From an uncultured Treponema sp. (GTDB lineage: Bacteria > Spirochaetota > Spirochaetia > Treponematales > Treponemataceae), in assembly GCA_937893155.1 (NCBI GenBank), contig CALBGU010000119.1, positions 1-10,816 of the forward strand: a stretch of 10,816 nucleotides of DNA, given 5' to 3'. Under the pieces are notes generated by a model. The model saw only the letters and a list, made by a program, of their open reading frames with translations. It was not told the DNA's origin and ran no database searches. Both the position numbers and the translations under genes were made by a program. The first letter of the stretch is position 1, and each line of letters opens with the position of its first letter. Below are positions 1-6,107 of this stretch, in pieces.

Positions 1-223
1 AAATCTGCAAGCCGAATATGATGACAAACGGCCACACTGCAACAAAGAGCAACCACAGCGGATTCACGCTCCCATCCAATATCCCCATGATGACAAGAGT
101 ACCTCCGATAATCCAACAACCAAAGCAGATGAGCGATTTCCATATAGAAATGTGGAAAGCTCTTTTGAACCTCATTAGAAGTCCGCCTATAACTAAAAGT
201 GCTAATATCCCTAAAATTGGCAT
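1..223 (-). CDS. Small multi-pass membrane protein, 3' end outside window
   Basis: An open frame runs from an ATG at 221-223 leftwards through 74 codons to the window edge without a stop. The translation starts MPILGILALLVIGGLL and is strongly hydrophobic. It has a first membrane segment at about residues 2-17, a positively charged connector (RFKRAFH, 18-24), a second segment around 29-48 and a third from about 55 to the cut. A GGAG ribosome site lies 9 bases before the ATG and overlaps the stop region of the upstream 78-residue gene (13-base gap), so the two are very likely cotranscribed and translationally coupled. I recognise no family. Being the last visible gene of a small operon controlled from the 663-793 spacer, it may work at the membrane together with the 78-residue protein. 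That link is inference. The C-terminus is unknown. Confidence 0.7.
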   Translation of the reverse strand, partial: MPILGILALLVIGGLLMRFKRAFHISIWKSLICFGCWIIGGTLVIMGILDGSVNPLWLLFVAVWPFVIIFGLQI

Positions 224-236
224 TTTGCATATCTCC

Positions 237-473
237 TTACATTCCGCGCCGACGTATTTCTCGGTCAATAGCACGTTGTTGTTTTTCCATCGTTTTTCCC
301 ATAAGTTCTGCTGTTTTGCAAAGTGCGTTTCCCGTAAAATCCGCGCCTTTTTTAAGCGCAGAACCAATGGCGGCAATTTCTTCCTTGTGGTCTTTTACCG
401 CTTTTGAGCTTGCCTTAATTGCCTTCCCTGTAGCTTCAAATGCTTTTTTTCCCAAAGTATCCAAAAATCCCAT
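237..473 (-). CDS. Hypothetical 78-residue helical protein
   Basis: The protein begins MGFLDTLGKKAFEATGK and is predicted by eye to be almost entirely helical. It is rich in Lys and Ala, with regularly spaced hydrophobic residues in the first 65 positions and a very basic tail (REIRRRGM). No signal peptide or clear membrane span is visible. It has one Cys (residue 52). AGGAAG sits 5 bases before the ATG, supporting this start. It is the second gene of the leftward small-gene operon, 33 bases after the 51-residue gene and 13 bases before the membrane-protein gene. The amphipathic, cationic character would fit a membrane-associated or nucleic-acid-binding role, but I cannot assign a family. The plus-strand frames over the same bases have no ribosome site or family resemblance and are shadows. 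Confidence 0.7.
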   Translation of the reverse strand: MGFLDTLGKKAFEATGKAIKASSKAVKDHKEEIAAIGSALKKGADFTGNALCKTAELMGKTMEKQQRAIDREIRRRGM

Positions 474-506
474 AAATTCTTCCTAATATCTGATTTTCAC
501 CGCCAT

Positions 507-662
507 CTACTTTGCTGTGCAAGAAATGATTTTGCAGCCAGAAATGCGCTTCATTACCTGTGCCTTTGCATCTGCGCTTGAATCAGCCATGACAGTAGTA
601 GTTGCGCTTGCGCCAGAACCGCCTTGTTTTGTCTGATACTTCACTTCATACTTTTGTTTCAT
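507..662 (-). CDS. Hypothetical 51-residue protein, first gene of small operon
   Basis: A short gene easily missed by length filters: ATG at 660-662, TAG at 507-509, 51 residues beginning MKQKYEVKYQTKQGGSG. A GGAG ribosome site is 6 bases upstream (669-672). The visible pattern is strand (KYEVKYQ), Gly/Ser/Ala-rich turn, strand (TTTVMA), helix (SSADAKAQVMKRI), strand (CKIISCTAK), i.e. a small beta-beta-alpha-beta fold with two Cys near the C-terminus. I do not recognise the family. It is the promoter-proximal gene of the leftward operon, about 72 bases downstream of the predicted transcription start from the promoter at 741-769. The good ribosome site, the amphipathic helix pattern and the colinear downstream genes argue that it is real. 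Confidence 0.68.
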   Translation of the reverse strand: MKQKYEVKYQTKQGGSGASATTTVMADSSADAKAQVMKRISGCKIISCTAK

Positions 663-693
663 TTAAAACTCCAAACAAAAAAATCTTATTATC

Positions 694-721
694 AACATAT
701 CAAAAATCAAATCAATATGTT
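694..721. promoter_or_regulatory. Inverted repeat, candidate second operator for XRE regulator
   Basis: AACATAT at 694-700 and ATATGTT at 715-721 are perfect 7-bp inverted arms with a 14-base spacer. The core hexamer ACATAT/ATATGT is the same as in the inverted repeat at 756-784, which has a 13-base spacer. It lies in the untranslated leader of the leftward small operon, where a bound repressor could block elongation. The surrounding DNA is AT-rich, so chance contributes. Confidence 0.4.
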
Positions 722-740
722 AGATAACATAATATATATT

Positions 741-769
741 ATTGTATATGTGTTCTTACATATTGTCAA
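741..769 (-). promoter_or_regulatory. Sigma-70 promoter for leftward small-gene operon
   Basis: On the minus strand TTGACA (769-764) is followed by exactly 17 bases and then TACAAT (746-741): 6/6 and 5/6 matches to the vegetative promoter consensus. The predicted start is near 734, giving a leader of about 72 bases to the 51-residue gene. The inverted repeat 756-784 covers its -35 box. Confidence 0.7.
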
Positions 770-784
770 CAAAAGAATATGTAA
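756..784. promoter_or_regulatory. Inverted repeat over promoter, candidate XRE operator
   Basis: TTACATAT (756-763) and ATATGTAA (777-784) form perfect 8-bp inverted arms around a 13-base spacer that contains the -35 box of the leftward promoter. It ends 10-22 bases before the two possible starts of the divergent XRE gene. A repressor dimer here would block the small operon and probably its own gene. A further single ATATGT half-site is at 746-751. The link to the XRE protein is inferred from position. Confidence 0.5.
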
Positions 785-805
785 TTTTGGCTTATGCTAT
801 TGAGC

Positions 806-1123
806 ATGGGATTTAAGGAAAACTTGAAATCAGAACTCGAATACAGGGGAATGCTCGTCAAGGAACTGGCAGAGGAATCAGGCATAAAAAAACAAACGCT
901 GGATAATTATTTGAGCACTCACAATTCAATCCCGAACGCCGAAATCGCCGTAAAAATCGCACATGCACTTGGAACAAGTGTGGAGCGCCTCTTTTCCGAC
1001 GGCACGGAAAGCAGCGACAGCGGCTCTTCCATGAGTGCTGACATCGCAGAACTAGTGCGCCGTTATCGCAGACTTCCAGCCGAGAAGCAGCGAGTTGTGC
1101 TTTCGCTGCTCCGCGTGATGTAA
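806..1123 (+). CDS. XRE-family HTH transcriptional regulator
   Basis: A 105-residue protein (from 806) with an N-terminal helix-turn-helix of the XRE/Cro-CI type. Helix 2 and the recognition helix are about residues 17-36 (VKELAEESGIKKQTLDNYLS), followed by the family's usual PNAEIAVKIAHALGTSVERLF segment (43-63). A Ser/Asp-rich linker (64-78) leads to a basic C-terminal helix (ADIAELVRRYRRLP...) that could mediate dimerisation. I prefer the ATG at 806 because homologous proteins typically begin just before FKENLK. The in-frame ATG at 794 adds MLLS. Neither has a convincing ribosome site. It diverges from the leftward small-gene operon, with inverted repeats in the 143-base spacer, so it is probably the local and autogenous repressor. 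It ends 10 bases from the end of the convergent gene at 1134. Confidence 0.85.
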   Translation: MGFKENLKSELEYRGMLVKELAEESGIKKQTLDNYLSTHNSIPNAEIAVKIAHALGTSVERLFSDGTESSDSGSSMSADIAELVRRYRRLPAEKQRVVLSLLRVM

Positions 1124-1133
1124 GATTTGTGAA

Positions 1134-1484
1134 TTATAATGTAATAGAAGAAAGTAGATTTTCAGTTTCAGTTTCGTAGTTTATCGTTCGTTCTGTGATG
1201 CAAATAGAGCTTTCGGGAAACTCTTCTTGCACATTTTTCAGTATATTCTGCGCACACTTTTTGGCAAGAAGCGCCTTAGAAAGTGGTGGCATATTCGAGT
1301 CTTTTAATACAATCGCGCAAATCAAAGCTGAAAACATCGCGATTTCATTTTCATTTTTTTTGACAGACTCCGCAACGGATTTTGTGCCGCGCAAAGTGCG
1401 ATAATGCATTGTTTCATTAAATTTCGTCTTAATTTCGATTAGTTCGTTTGTTTTGCTTTTGTACTTTCTCTTCTTTTTTCCCAT
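1134..1484 (-). CDS. Hypothetical protein, 116 residues
   Basis: Begins MGKKKRKYKSKTNE, a strongly basic N-terminus, followed by a mostly helical body. A hydrophobic stretch around residues 48-60 (IAMFSALICAIVL) could be a buried helix or a weak membrane segment. A second Lys/Ala-rich helix (69-86) and an acidic Thr/Glu-rich tail follow. GGAGG lies 4 bases before the ATG, giving clear support for this start. No family recognised. It is transcribed leftwards, 224 bases downstream of the lacI-type gene. A weak promoter-like pair (TTATCA-17-GATAAA) precedes it on the minus strand. It converges on the XRE gene with a 10-base gap and no obvious terminator between, so transcripts from the two genes probably overlap. 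Confidence 0.62.
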   Translation of the reverse strand: MGKKKRKYKSKTNELIEIKTKFNETMHYRTLRGTKSVAESVKKNENEIAMFSALICAIVLKDSNMPPLSKALLAKKCAQNILKNVQEEFPESSICITERTINYETETENLLSSITL

Positions 1485-1708
1485 CTTGCCTCCAAAACTT
1501 TATTTATCGCATCAAGCCATACGGATGATAATAATATTGCTTGCAGCCGCCTTCGGCAAACTGGACTTAGGCGGTTTTATTATGCTTTATCGGAAAATAT
1601 CGAAGAGCGGAAGGCTTTTTTTATTGCACGAAGCTCAAAACCGTTTCGCGCAGGCTTCGATTGAAAATTTGAAGCTCAAAAACAAAAGTTTTTGCCAATC
1701 GAAAAAAC
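1485..1708. other. Intergenic region with several inverted repeats, no gene seen
   Basis: This 224-base spacer holds no convincing gene. It contains an 11-base direct repeat GAAGCTCAAAA (1671-1681, and 1630-1640 with its G at 1630 preceded by AC), and CGAAGC (1629-1634) inverted against GCTTCG (1654-1659). TTCGATTG (1656-1663) is inverted against CAATCGAA (1696-1703), and enclosed in that is a hairpin CAAAAAC-4-GTTTTTG (1677-1694). AGCCGCC (1545-1551) can pair with GGCGGTT (1570-1576) with one G-T pair and is followed by TTTATT on the plus strand. The structures nearest 1709 may end the LacI-type transcript, but none has the classical GC stem plus T-run on the minus strand. Confidence 0.35.
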
Positions 1709-2716
1709 TCACACCCTGCGGCAAGACGTGCGCTCGATAATCGCGGGCGAAATCGTGATGTGTCGCGGGGTGGAATCCGAGCCGTGCAGCGCGTAATTCA
1801 TCAAATCGACCGCCGCAATGCCGACCGAACGGATTTTCATATCGACGCACGTTAGATTGTAGCTTTTTGCAATCATCGTGTTGTCGTGGCTCATCAGCGA
1901 AATATCTTCGCCGACCTTCAAGCCCATATCACTCATCGCGGCGATTGTGCCGAGAGCCATAATATCGTTCGCCGTAAAAATCGCCGTCGGTCGATTTCCG
2001 TCCTGCAAATACTTCAACACGGCTTGATGCGTCGTTTCAACCCCCGCTTCAAAATCCGTGTTCTCGGCTTTAATCGCGTCTTGCTTTTCTGGCGGACACC
2101 CGACTTTCTCAAGCTCCTCTTTCCAGATTTTTTCCTTTATCTTAAACGAATACCCCGTGTCGCCCGAAACATACGCAATCCGCCTGTGTCCCAGCTTTAG
2201 CAAATATGCCATTGCGTCCCTCATTCCCTTTTCCTGATTCACCGTTATAGAATTGCACTCCAAATCGACGGGGTAGGAGTGGACGATAACGAGCGGAAAC
2301 TTCTGCCCGATGCGATTGTACAGGTTCGCCAACGCTTCCCCTTCGGCAAGGTCGTGCAGCACCGCGCCCGTAAATCCGCGCGACACCATATCCATAATCG
2401 AGCGATACTCCTCGTCCATATTCGTGCAGCAAATCGTGTAGCACATCACGCCGTTTTTTGAATATTGACTCGTAACCTCCTCGGCGAACTCGCTTGAATA
2501 CAAATTGCTTATCGAATGAGTGAGAATAGCGATAGATTCCTTTTTTGAAGAAAGCGGCACGGCTTTTTGAATGACGTTATTCGGCTGATAATTCATCTCT
2601 TGAATGACTTGCTCGAGCTTTTTGCGGGTTTCTTCTTTTACAGACCCGTTATTCATAAAGCGCGAAACTGTTGCAATGGAAACGCCTGCTTTTGCGGCAA
2701 TATCGGTAATCGTCAT
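1709..2716 (-). CDS. LacI-family sugar-responsive transcriptional regulator
   Basis: From the ATG at 2714-2716 the protein is 335 residues, the normal LacI/GalR length. Residues 2-22 (TITDIAAKAGVSIATVSRF) are the textbook LacI helix-turn-helix. The hinge region follows (EETRKKLEQVIQEMNYQPN, 28-46), then a periplasmic-binding-protein-like sensor domain from about residue 60 (IAILTH...), with the family's GHRRIAYVSGD and PTAIFTANDIMALG motifs. A longer frame reaches to 2806, but the extra 30 residues are low-complexity Phe/Lys and precede the conserved start, so I reject them. No Shine-Dalgarno sequence is visible before 2716, and the predicted promoter would make a leaderless mRNA. It diverges from the alpha-galactoside transport and hydrolysis operon and is most likely its repressor, released by galactose or an alpha-galactoside. 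The effector is inferred from the neighbours only. Confidence 0.93.
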   Translation of the reverse strand: MTITDIAAKAGVSIATVSRFMNNGSVKEETRKKLEQVIQEMNYQPNNVIQKAVPLSSKKESIAILTHSISNLYSSEFAEEVTSQYSKNGVMCYTICCTNMDEEYRSIMDMVSRGFTGAVLHDLAEGEALANLYNRIGQKFPLVIVHSYPVDLECNSITVNQEKGMRDAMAYLLKLGHRRIAYVSGDTGYSFKIKEKIWKEELEKVGCPPEKQDAIKAENTDFEAGVETTHQAVLKYLQDGNRPTAIFTANDIMALGTIAAMSDMGLKVGEDISLMSHDNTMIAKSYNLTCVDMKIRSVGIAAVDLMNYALHGSDSTPRHITISPAIIERTSCRRV

Positions 2717-2722
2717 AGTTAT

Positions 2723-2751
2723 ATGATAATCTGAAAAAGGCATTTTGTAAA
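2723..2751 (-). promoter_or_regulatory. Sigma-70 promoter for the LacI-family gene
   Basis: On the minus strand TTTACA (2751-2746) is followed by 17 bases and TATCAT (2728-2723), each matching the consensus at 5 of 6 positions. The -10 box ends only 6 bases before the A of the start codon at 2716, so the start point would fall on or next to the ATG. No ribosome site is present. Confidence 0.55.
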
Positions 2752-2763
2752 TAAAAAATGTAA

Positions 2764-2808
2764 ATTTTTGCAAAAATCTATGAAAAAATTTTTCAAAGTT
2801 TTGCAAAA
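2764..2808. promoter_or_regulatory. Paired GC-centred palindromes, candidate LacI-family operators
   Basis: ATTTTTGCAAAAAT (2764-2777) is a perfect 14-bp palindrome and TTTTGCAAAA (2799-2808) a perfect 10-bp palindrome with the same core. Their centres are 33 bp apart, about three helical turns, so two dimers would sit on the same DNA face. Other AT palindromes (2782-2794, 2804-2813) lie between or next to them. LacI-family operators are palindromes with a central CG or GC step. The sites lie between the divergent promoters of the regulator and the transport operon. Confidence 0.5.
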
Positions 2809-2833
2809 TTTTGAAAAAAATGTAAAAAAAATC

Positions 2834-2862
2834 TTTACAAGTGAAAAGAGCTGTGTTAGAAT
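2834..2862 (+). promoter_or_regulatory. Sigma-70 promoter for the alpha-galactoside operon
   Basis: TTTACA (2834-2839), a 17-base spacer and TAGAAT (2857-2862) give 5/6 matches in both boxes. The start codon of the first permease is at 2870, only 7 bases after the -10 box, implying a leaderless or nearly leaderless transcript. The arrangement mirrors that of the divergent regulator gene. Confidence 0.6.
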
Positions 2863-2869
2863 TGAAAAT

Positions 2870-3748
2870 ATGAAAAGCAATGTAGTGAAAAGAAATCTGA
2901 TTTCTTTTAGTTTTGTATTGCCGTGTCTTATCGGTTTTGCGTGCTTCTACCTGCTTCCAACGGTGAGAGGATTTTGGTACAGCTTTACTGACTGGGACTT
3001 ATTTTCAAAGGCAAAGTTTGTCGGACTGAAAAATTATGTAAAACTTTTTCAGGATAAAGACTTCTGGATTGCAATGAAAATAACGGTGGAGTATGTTCTT
3101 TTGAATATTCCTTTGCAAACCGTTCTTGCAATGATTATTGCACTCGTGATGAACAACGGACCAAAGCGAATTCGAGCGTTGCGCGGCGTGTATCTTCTGC
3201 CGTGGATTATGTCGAATGTCGTTGTCGGTTTGCTGTGGTTTTGGATGCTTGACCCGCCTGTTGGTATCATCGACGCGCTGTTGGTGAAAATGGGAATGGA
3301 CAAAATCAACTTTTTGACCGACACAAAAACCGCCCTGATTTCTGTTGCGCTTATCAATATTTGGCGACACATGGGCTACACTGCGCTTTTGATTTTCGCG
3401 GGCTTGCAGAGCGTGCCGAAGGAAATCGAGGAAGCGGCTGTTATCGACGGCTGTACACCGATACGAAAATTCTTTTCGGTTGTCTTGCCATACATTCGCC
3501 CCGTAATGATTTTCGTGGTGGTAACGACGGTTATCGGCTCTTTCCAAGTCTACGACACAATCGCGGTTACAACGAAGGGCGGTCCTGTTACTGCAACGTA
3601 TGCGATTTACCTGTTTATCTACAAAAACGGATTTGAAGCGTATAAGATGGGGTATTCTTCAGCGGCGGCTATGGTGTTGTTTGTGATTCTCGCGCTGGTG
3701 AGCAAATTGCAGATGAAGCTGATGAGAGCTGATGAATCTGATAACTAA
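2870..3748 (+). CDS. CUT1 sugar ABC transporter permease (MalF/UgpA type)
   Basis: An inner-membrane subunit of a binding-protein-dependent sugar importer, 292 residues from the ATG at 2870. About six hydrophobic segments are visible, the first at 11-33 and the last at 263-280. The permease EAA loop is clear at 186-211 (EIEEAAVIDGCTPIRKFF then VLPYIRP); it docks the ATPase. The N-terminal FVLPCLIGFACFYLLPTVRGFWYSFTDWD is typical of UgpA/LacF-like permeases. The frame is open back to 2768, but those extra residues are Lys/Phe low complexity lying over the promoter, so the start at MKSNVVKRN is preferred. No Shine-Dalgarno sequence precedes it, which fits a leaderless message. It is the first gene of the operon, and the second permease follows 25 bases later. 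No ATPase gene is in the window. Confidence 0.93.
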   Translation: MKSNVVKRNLISFSFVLPCLIGFACFYLLPTVRGFWYSFTDWDLFSKAKFVGLKNYVKLFQDKDFWIAMKITVEYVLLNIPLQTVLAMIIALVMNNGPKRIRALRGVYLLPWIMSNVVVGLLWFWMLDPPVGIIDALLVKMGMDKINFLTDTKTALISVALINIWRHMGYTALLIFAGLQSVPKEIEEAAVIDGCTPIRKFFSVVLPYIRPVMIFVVVTTVIGSFQVYDTIAVTTKGGPVTATYAIYLFIYKNGFEAYKMGYSSAAAMVLFVILALVSKLQMKLMRADESDN

Positions 3749-3773
3749 TTGTGGAGAAATCGGAGAAAATAGA

Positions 3774-4670
3774 ATGTCTAAAAAGCGAAGAACAACTGTG
3801 GGCGTTTTAGGCTCAACTATCGTGAAGCTAACCGTAGTGATTTTGCTGGTGGTAACGCTCTTCCCGTTCTTTTGGGTGGTGCGCACATCGCTCACGCCGA
3901 ATAAATTGGTGTTTACGGAAGCGACGCGAATGATTCCGAGTCAGCTGACGATGAAGAACTATGCGCGCGTTTTGGGCTTGGTGAGTGCAGAAGAATCAAT
4001 CGCCTTAGGCGGCACGGGGCAGAGCGTAAACTTCCTTATCAATTTGCGAAACACGCTTATCATCGCGACGATAACGACGATATGTCAGGTGCTGTTCAGT
4101 GCGATGGCGGGCTATGGATTTTCGCGCCTTACGTTCCCCGGACGCGATAAGGTGTTTATGCTGATTTTGTCGGCGATGATGGTGCCTGGCGTGGTGATGA
4201 TGATTCCGAACTTTGTCTTTGTGAGGCAACTCGGATTGCTGAACACATATGCTGGCGTGGTGCTGCCTGCGGTGTTTATGACGCCGTACAGCGTGTTCTT
4301 TATGCGCCAATTCTTTATGGGCATTAACAAAGAAATCGAAGAGGCGGCGTATTTGGACGGTGCGGGGCAGTATATGACGTTCTTTATGATTATTATGCCG
4401 CTTATGCAGACCGCGCTCGCCACGCTTTCGGTTACAGTTTTTATCAATACGTGGAACGATTATATGTGGCCTTTAATCGTGGGCAAAAAGGAAAGCCTCC
4501 GCACGCTCACGGTTGCGCTCGGCGTGTTCCGCTCTCAAACGCCGCAGGGACAGCCAGACTGGAGCGGCTTGATGGCAGGAACAACATTGGCTATCGCGCC
4601 TGCTTTGGCGATTTATAGCGTTATGGGCAAAAAGATTGTCAATTCTATCGGCTTTAGCGGTTTCCGTTGA
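3774..4670 (+). CDS. CUT1 sugar ABC transporter permease (MalG/UgpE type)
   Basis: The second inner-membrane subunit, 298 residues from the ATG at 3774. It starts MSKKRRTTVG, then a first membrane segment (about 15-36) with the family's LFPFFWVVRTSLTP. A long periplasmic loop and five further hydrophobic segments follow. The EAA loop is at 187-212 (KEIEEAAYLDGAG ... IIMPLMQ), and FINTWNDYMWPLIV (223-236) and the C-terminal Gly-rich end (SIGFSGFR) are typical of MalG-like permeases. GGAG lies 8 bases before the ATG. An earlier in-frame ATG at 3732 would overlap the first permease and lacks this site. With the upstream permease it forms the transmembrane heterodimer that receives sugar from the lipoprotein at 4749. 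Confidence 0.94.
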   Translation: MSKKRRTTVGVLGSTIVKLTVVILLVVTLFPFFWVVRTSLTPNKLVFTEATRMIPSQLTMKNYARVLGLVSAEESIALGGTGQSVNFLINLRNTLIIATITTICQVLFSAMAGYGFSRLTFPGRDKVFMLILSAMMVPGVVMMIPNFVFVRQLGLLNTYAGVVLPAVFMTPYSVFFMRQFFMGINKEIEEAAYLDGAGQYMTFFMIIMPLMQTALATLSVTVFINTWNDYMWPLIVGKKESLRTLTVALGVFRSQTPQGQPDWSGLMAGTTLAIAPALAIYSVMGKKIVNSIGFSGFR

Positions 4671-4677
4671 TAAGGAT

Positions 4678-4705
4678 ATAGCAAGGGGATTAATCCCCTT
4701 GTCAA
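4678..4705. repeat. Intercistronic 20-bp palindrome, copy 1 of a dispersed family
   Basis: CAAGGGGATTAATCCCCTTG (4682-4701) is a perfect palindrome between the permease and binding-protein genes, with ATAG before and TCAA after. A second copy, on the other strand at 9265-9292, has the same flanks and the same skeleton. No T-run follows, so it is not a classical terminator. It may stabilise upstream mRNA or attenuate transcription. Confidence 0.7.
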
Positions 4706-4748
4706 AACTATAAGAATACAAACACAACATATAGAAGGAGTTGTTTTT

Positions 4749-6107
4749 ATGAAGAGATTTGGAAAGATTGCAGGTGTTGCATTGGCTTCACTTTTGGCAT
4801 TGGCTTTGACAAGTTGCGGCGGAAAGAAATCAGCTTCGAGCGGCGGTTCTTCGAGCGGAAAACAGGTTACAATCCGCTATCAGCTTTGGGATTCGGCTCA
4901 GCTTCCTGCCTATCAGGCGGCGGCAAAGGTCTTTATGGAAAAGAACCCGAATATCAAGGTTGAAATCGCGCAGCTCGGTTGGGACGATTATTGGACAGGA
5001 TTGCAGACAGAAATGGTCGGCGGCACGGCGGGCGATGTGTTTACTGACCACCTTGCAAAATACATCGACTTCGCGTCAAAGAATCAGCTTGTTGACCTCA
5101 CGCCGTACATCGAGCGCGATAAGGTTGATATGTCAATCTATATGAACGACCTCGAAAAGCTCTGGCAGACAAAGGACGGCAAGACGTACGGACTTCCGAA
5201 AGACTGGGATACGATTTGCGTTATCTATAACAAGAACATCACCGACAGCGCGGGCGTTTCTGCCGATGAGCTTAACTCGATGACGTGGAACGCAGAGGAC
5301 GGCGGCTCGTTTGAAACGATGATTAAACGCCTCTCTTACGACGAGAACGGCAACAACGGACTTTCTCCCGCGTTCGACAAAAAGCACGTTGCGCAGTACG
5401 GCTTGGTATTGGCTCGAAGCGACGACCGCGGACAAGCGCAGTATTCGCCGCTCGCATATTCAACGGGCTGGACATATACCGATGGCTTGTATGACAGCAA
5501 TTATCACTACGACGACCCGCGCTTTATCAGCACGATTGAATGGATGAAAAAGATGCAGGACGAAGGCTTCCTCGCGCCGTATACCGAAATCGCGAACGGC
5601 TCTGCAACGGTCTTTAACGCAGGTCGCGCGGCTCTCGTGTTCGACGGTTCATGGATGATTGGCACATACAAGGCAATCGAGGGCTTTGATGTGGGATTTG
5701 CGCTTTTGCCAGAGGGTAAAGAGGGCAGAAGAAGTATGATTAACGGCTTGGGCGATTCTATTTGGACAGGCTCAAAGCACAAAGAAGAGGCGTGGCAGTG
5801 GGTCAAGTTCCTTGCAAGCCGCGAATCTCAGGAGATTATCGGCAGCTTCGGCGTGGTCTTCCCTGCAATTCAGTCGGGCGTAGACAAGGCTCTTGAAACA
5901 TACAAGAGCAAGGGTTGGGACGTTAGCGCATTCACGACAGAGGCAACAACGCCGAATTGCACGTTCCTCTATCCGATTCTCGACAACAGCGTGGAAATCG
6001 GTCAGATTATGACACGCACATTCGACCAGATTTTCTTGGGCGAGCTTGATGCAAAAACTGCACTCACAGAATCAAACAAGAACATAAAGGCGTTGTTCAA
6101 TAAGTAA
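4749..6107 (+). CDS. Extracytoplasmic sugar-binding lipoprotein (ABC family 1)
   Basis: The solute-binding protein of the importer, 452 residues. Residues 1-22 are a lipoprotein signal peptide: basic MKRFGK, a hydrophobic core ALASLLALAL, and the lipobox LTSC with the lipidated Cys at 23. A Ser/Gly-rich tether (27-37) keeps the mature domain clear of the membrane. The body has family-1 (UgpB/MalE-like) hallmarks: YQAAAKVFMEKNPNIKVE (55-72), GKTYGLPKDWDTICVIYNK (144-162), VFNAGRAALVFDGSWMIG (288-305) and HKEEAWQWVKFLAS (344-357). AGAAGGAG is 8 bases before the ATG. Flanking hairpins at 4682-4701 and 6105-6162 could raise or set its mRNA relative to the permeases, as binding proteins are usually needed in excess. 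The substrate, an alpha-galactoside, is inferred from the adjacent alpha-galactosidase. Confidence 0.94.
   Translation: MKRFGKIAGVALASLLALALTSCGGKKSASSGGSSSGKQVTIRYQLWDSAQLPAYQAAAKVFMEKNPNIKVEIAQLGWDDYWTGLQTEMVGGTAGDVFTDHLAKYIDFASKNQLVDLTPYIERDKVDMSIYMNDLEKLWQTKDGKTYGLPKDWDTICVIYNKNITDSAGVSADELNSMTWNAEDGGSFETMIKRLSYDENGNNGLSPAFDKKHVAQYGLVLARSDDRGQAQYSPLAYSTGWTYTDGLYDSNYHYDDPRFISTIEWMKKMQDEGFLAPYTEIANGSATVFNAGRAALVFDGSWMIGTYKAIEGFDVGFALLPEGKEGRRSMINGLGDSIWTGSKHKEEAWQWVKFLASRESQEIIGSFGVVFPAIQSGVDKALETYKSKGWDVSAFTTEATTPNCTFLYPILDNSVEIGQIMTRTFDQIFLGELDAKTALTESNKNIKALFNK

Noticed and set aside
18..407. 129-residue plus-strand frame at the left edge
   Set aside because: The minus strand carries a membrane-protein frame and the 78-residue gene over the same bases, each with a good ribosome site. 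The plus frame has none.
1545..1578. Intrinsic terminator on the plus strand (AGCCGCC / GGCGGTT followed by TTTATT)
   Set aside because: The loop is 18 bases, the stem includes a G-T pair, the T-run is broken, and no plus-strand gene ends nearby. Kept only as part of the intergenic description.
1453..1740. 95-residue plus-strand frame across the 1485-1708 spacer
   Set aside because: It begins inside the minus-strand hypothetical gene and ends inside the LacI-type gene, with no ribosome site or family resemblance.
2717..2806. 30-residue N-terminal extension of the LacI-family protein
   Set aside because: It is Phe/Lys low complexity over the promoter and candidate operators; LacI proteins begin right at the helix-turn-helix.
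4682..4701. Transcription terminator after the second permease
   Set aside because: The palindrome is perfect but is followed by TCAAAACTATAAG rather than a T-run, and the operon logically continues.
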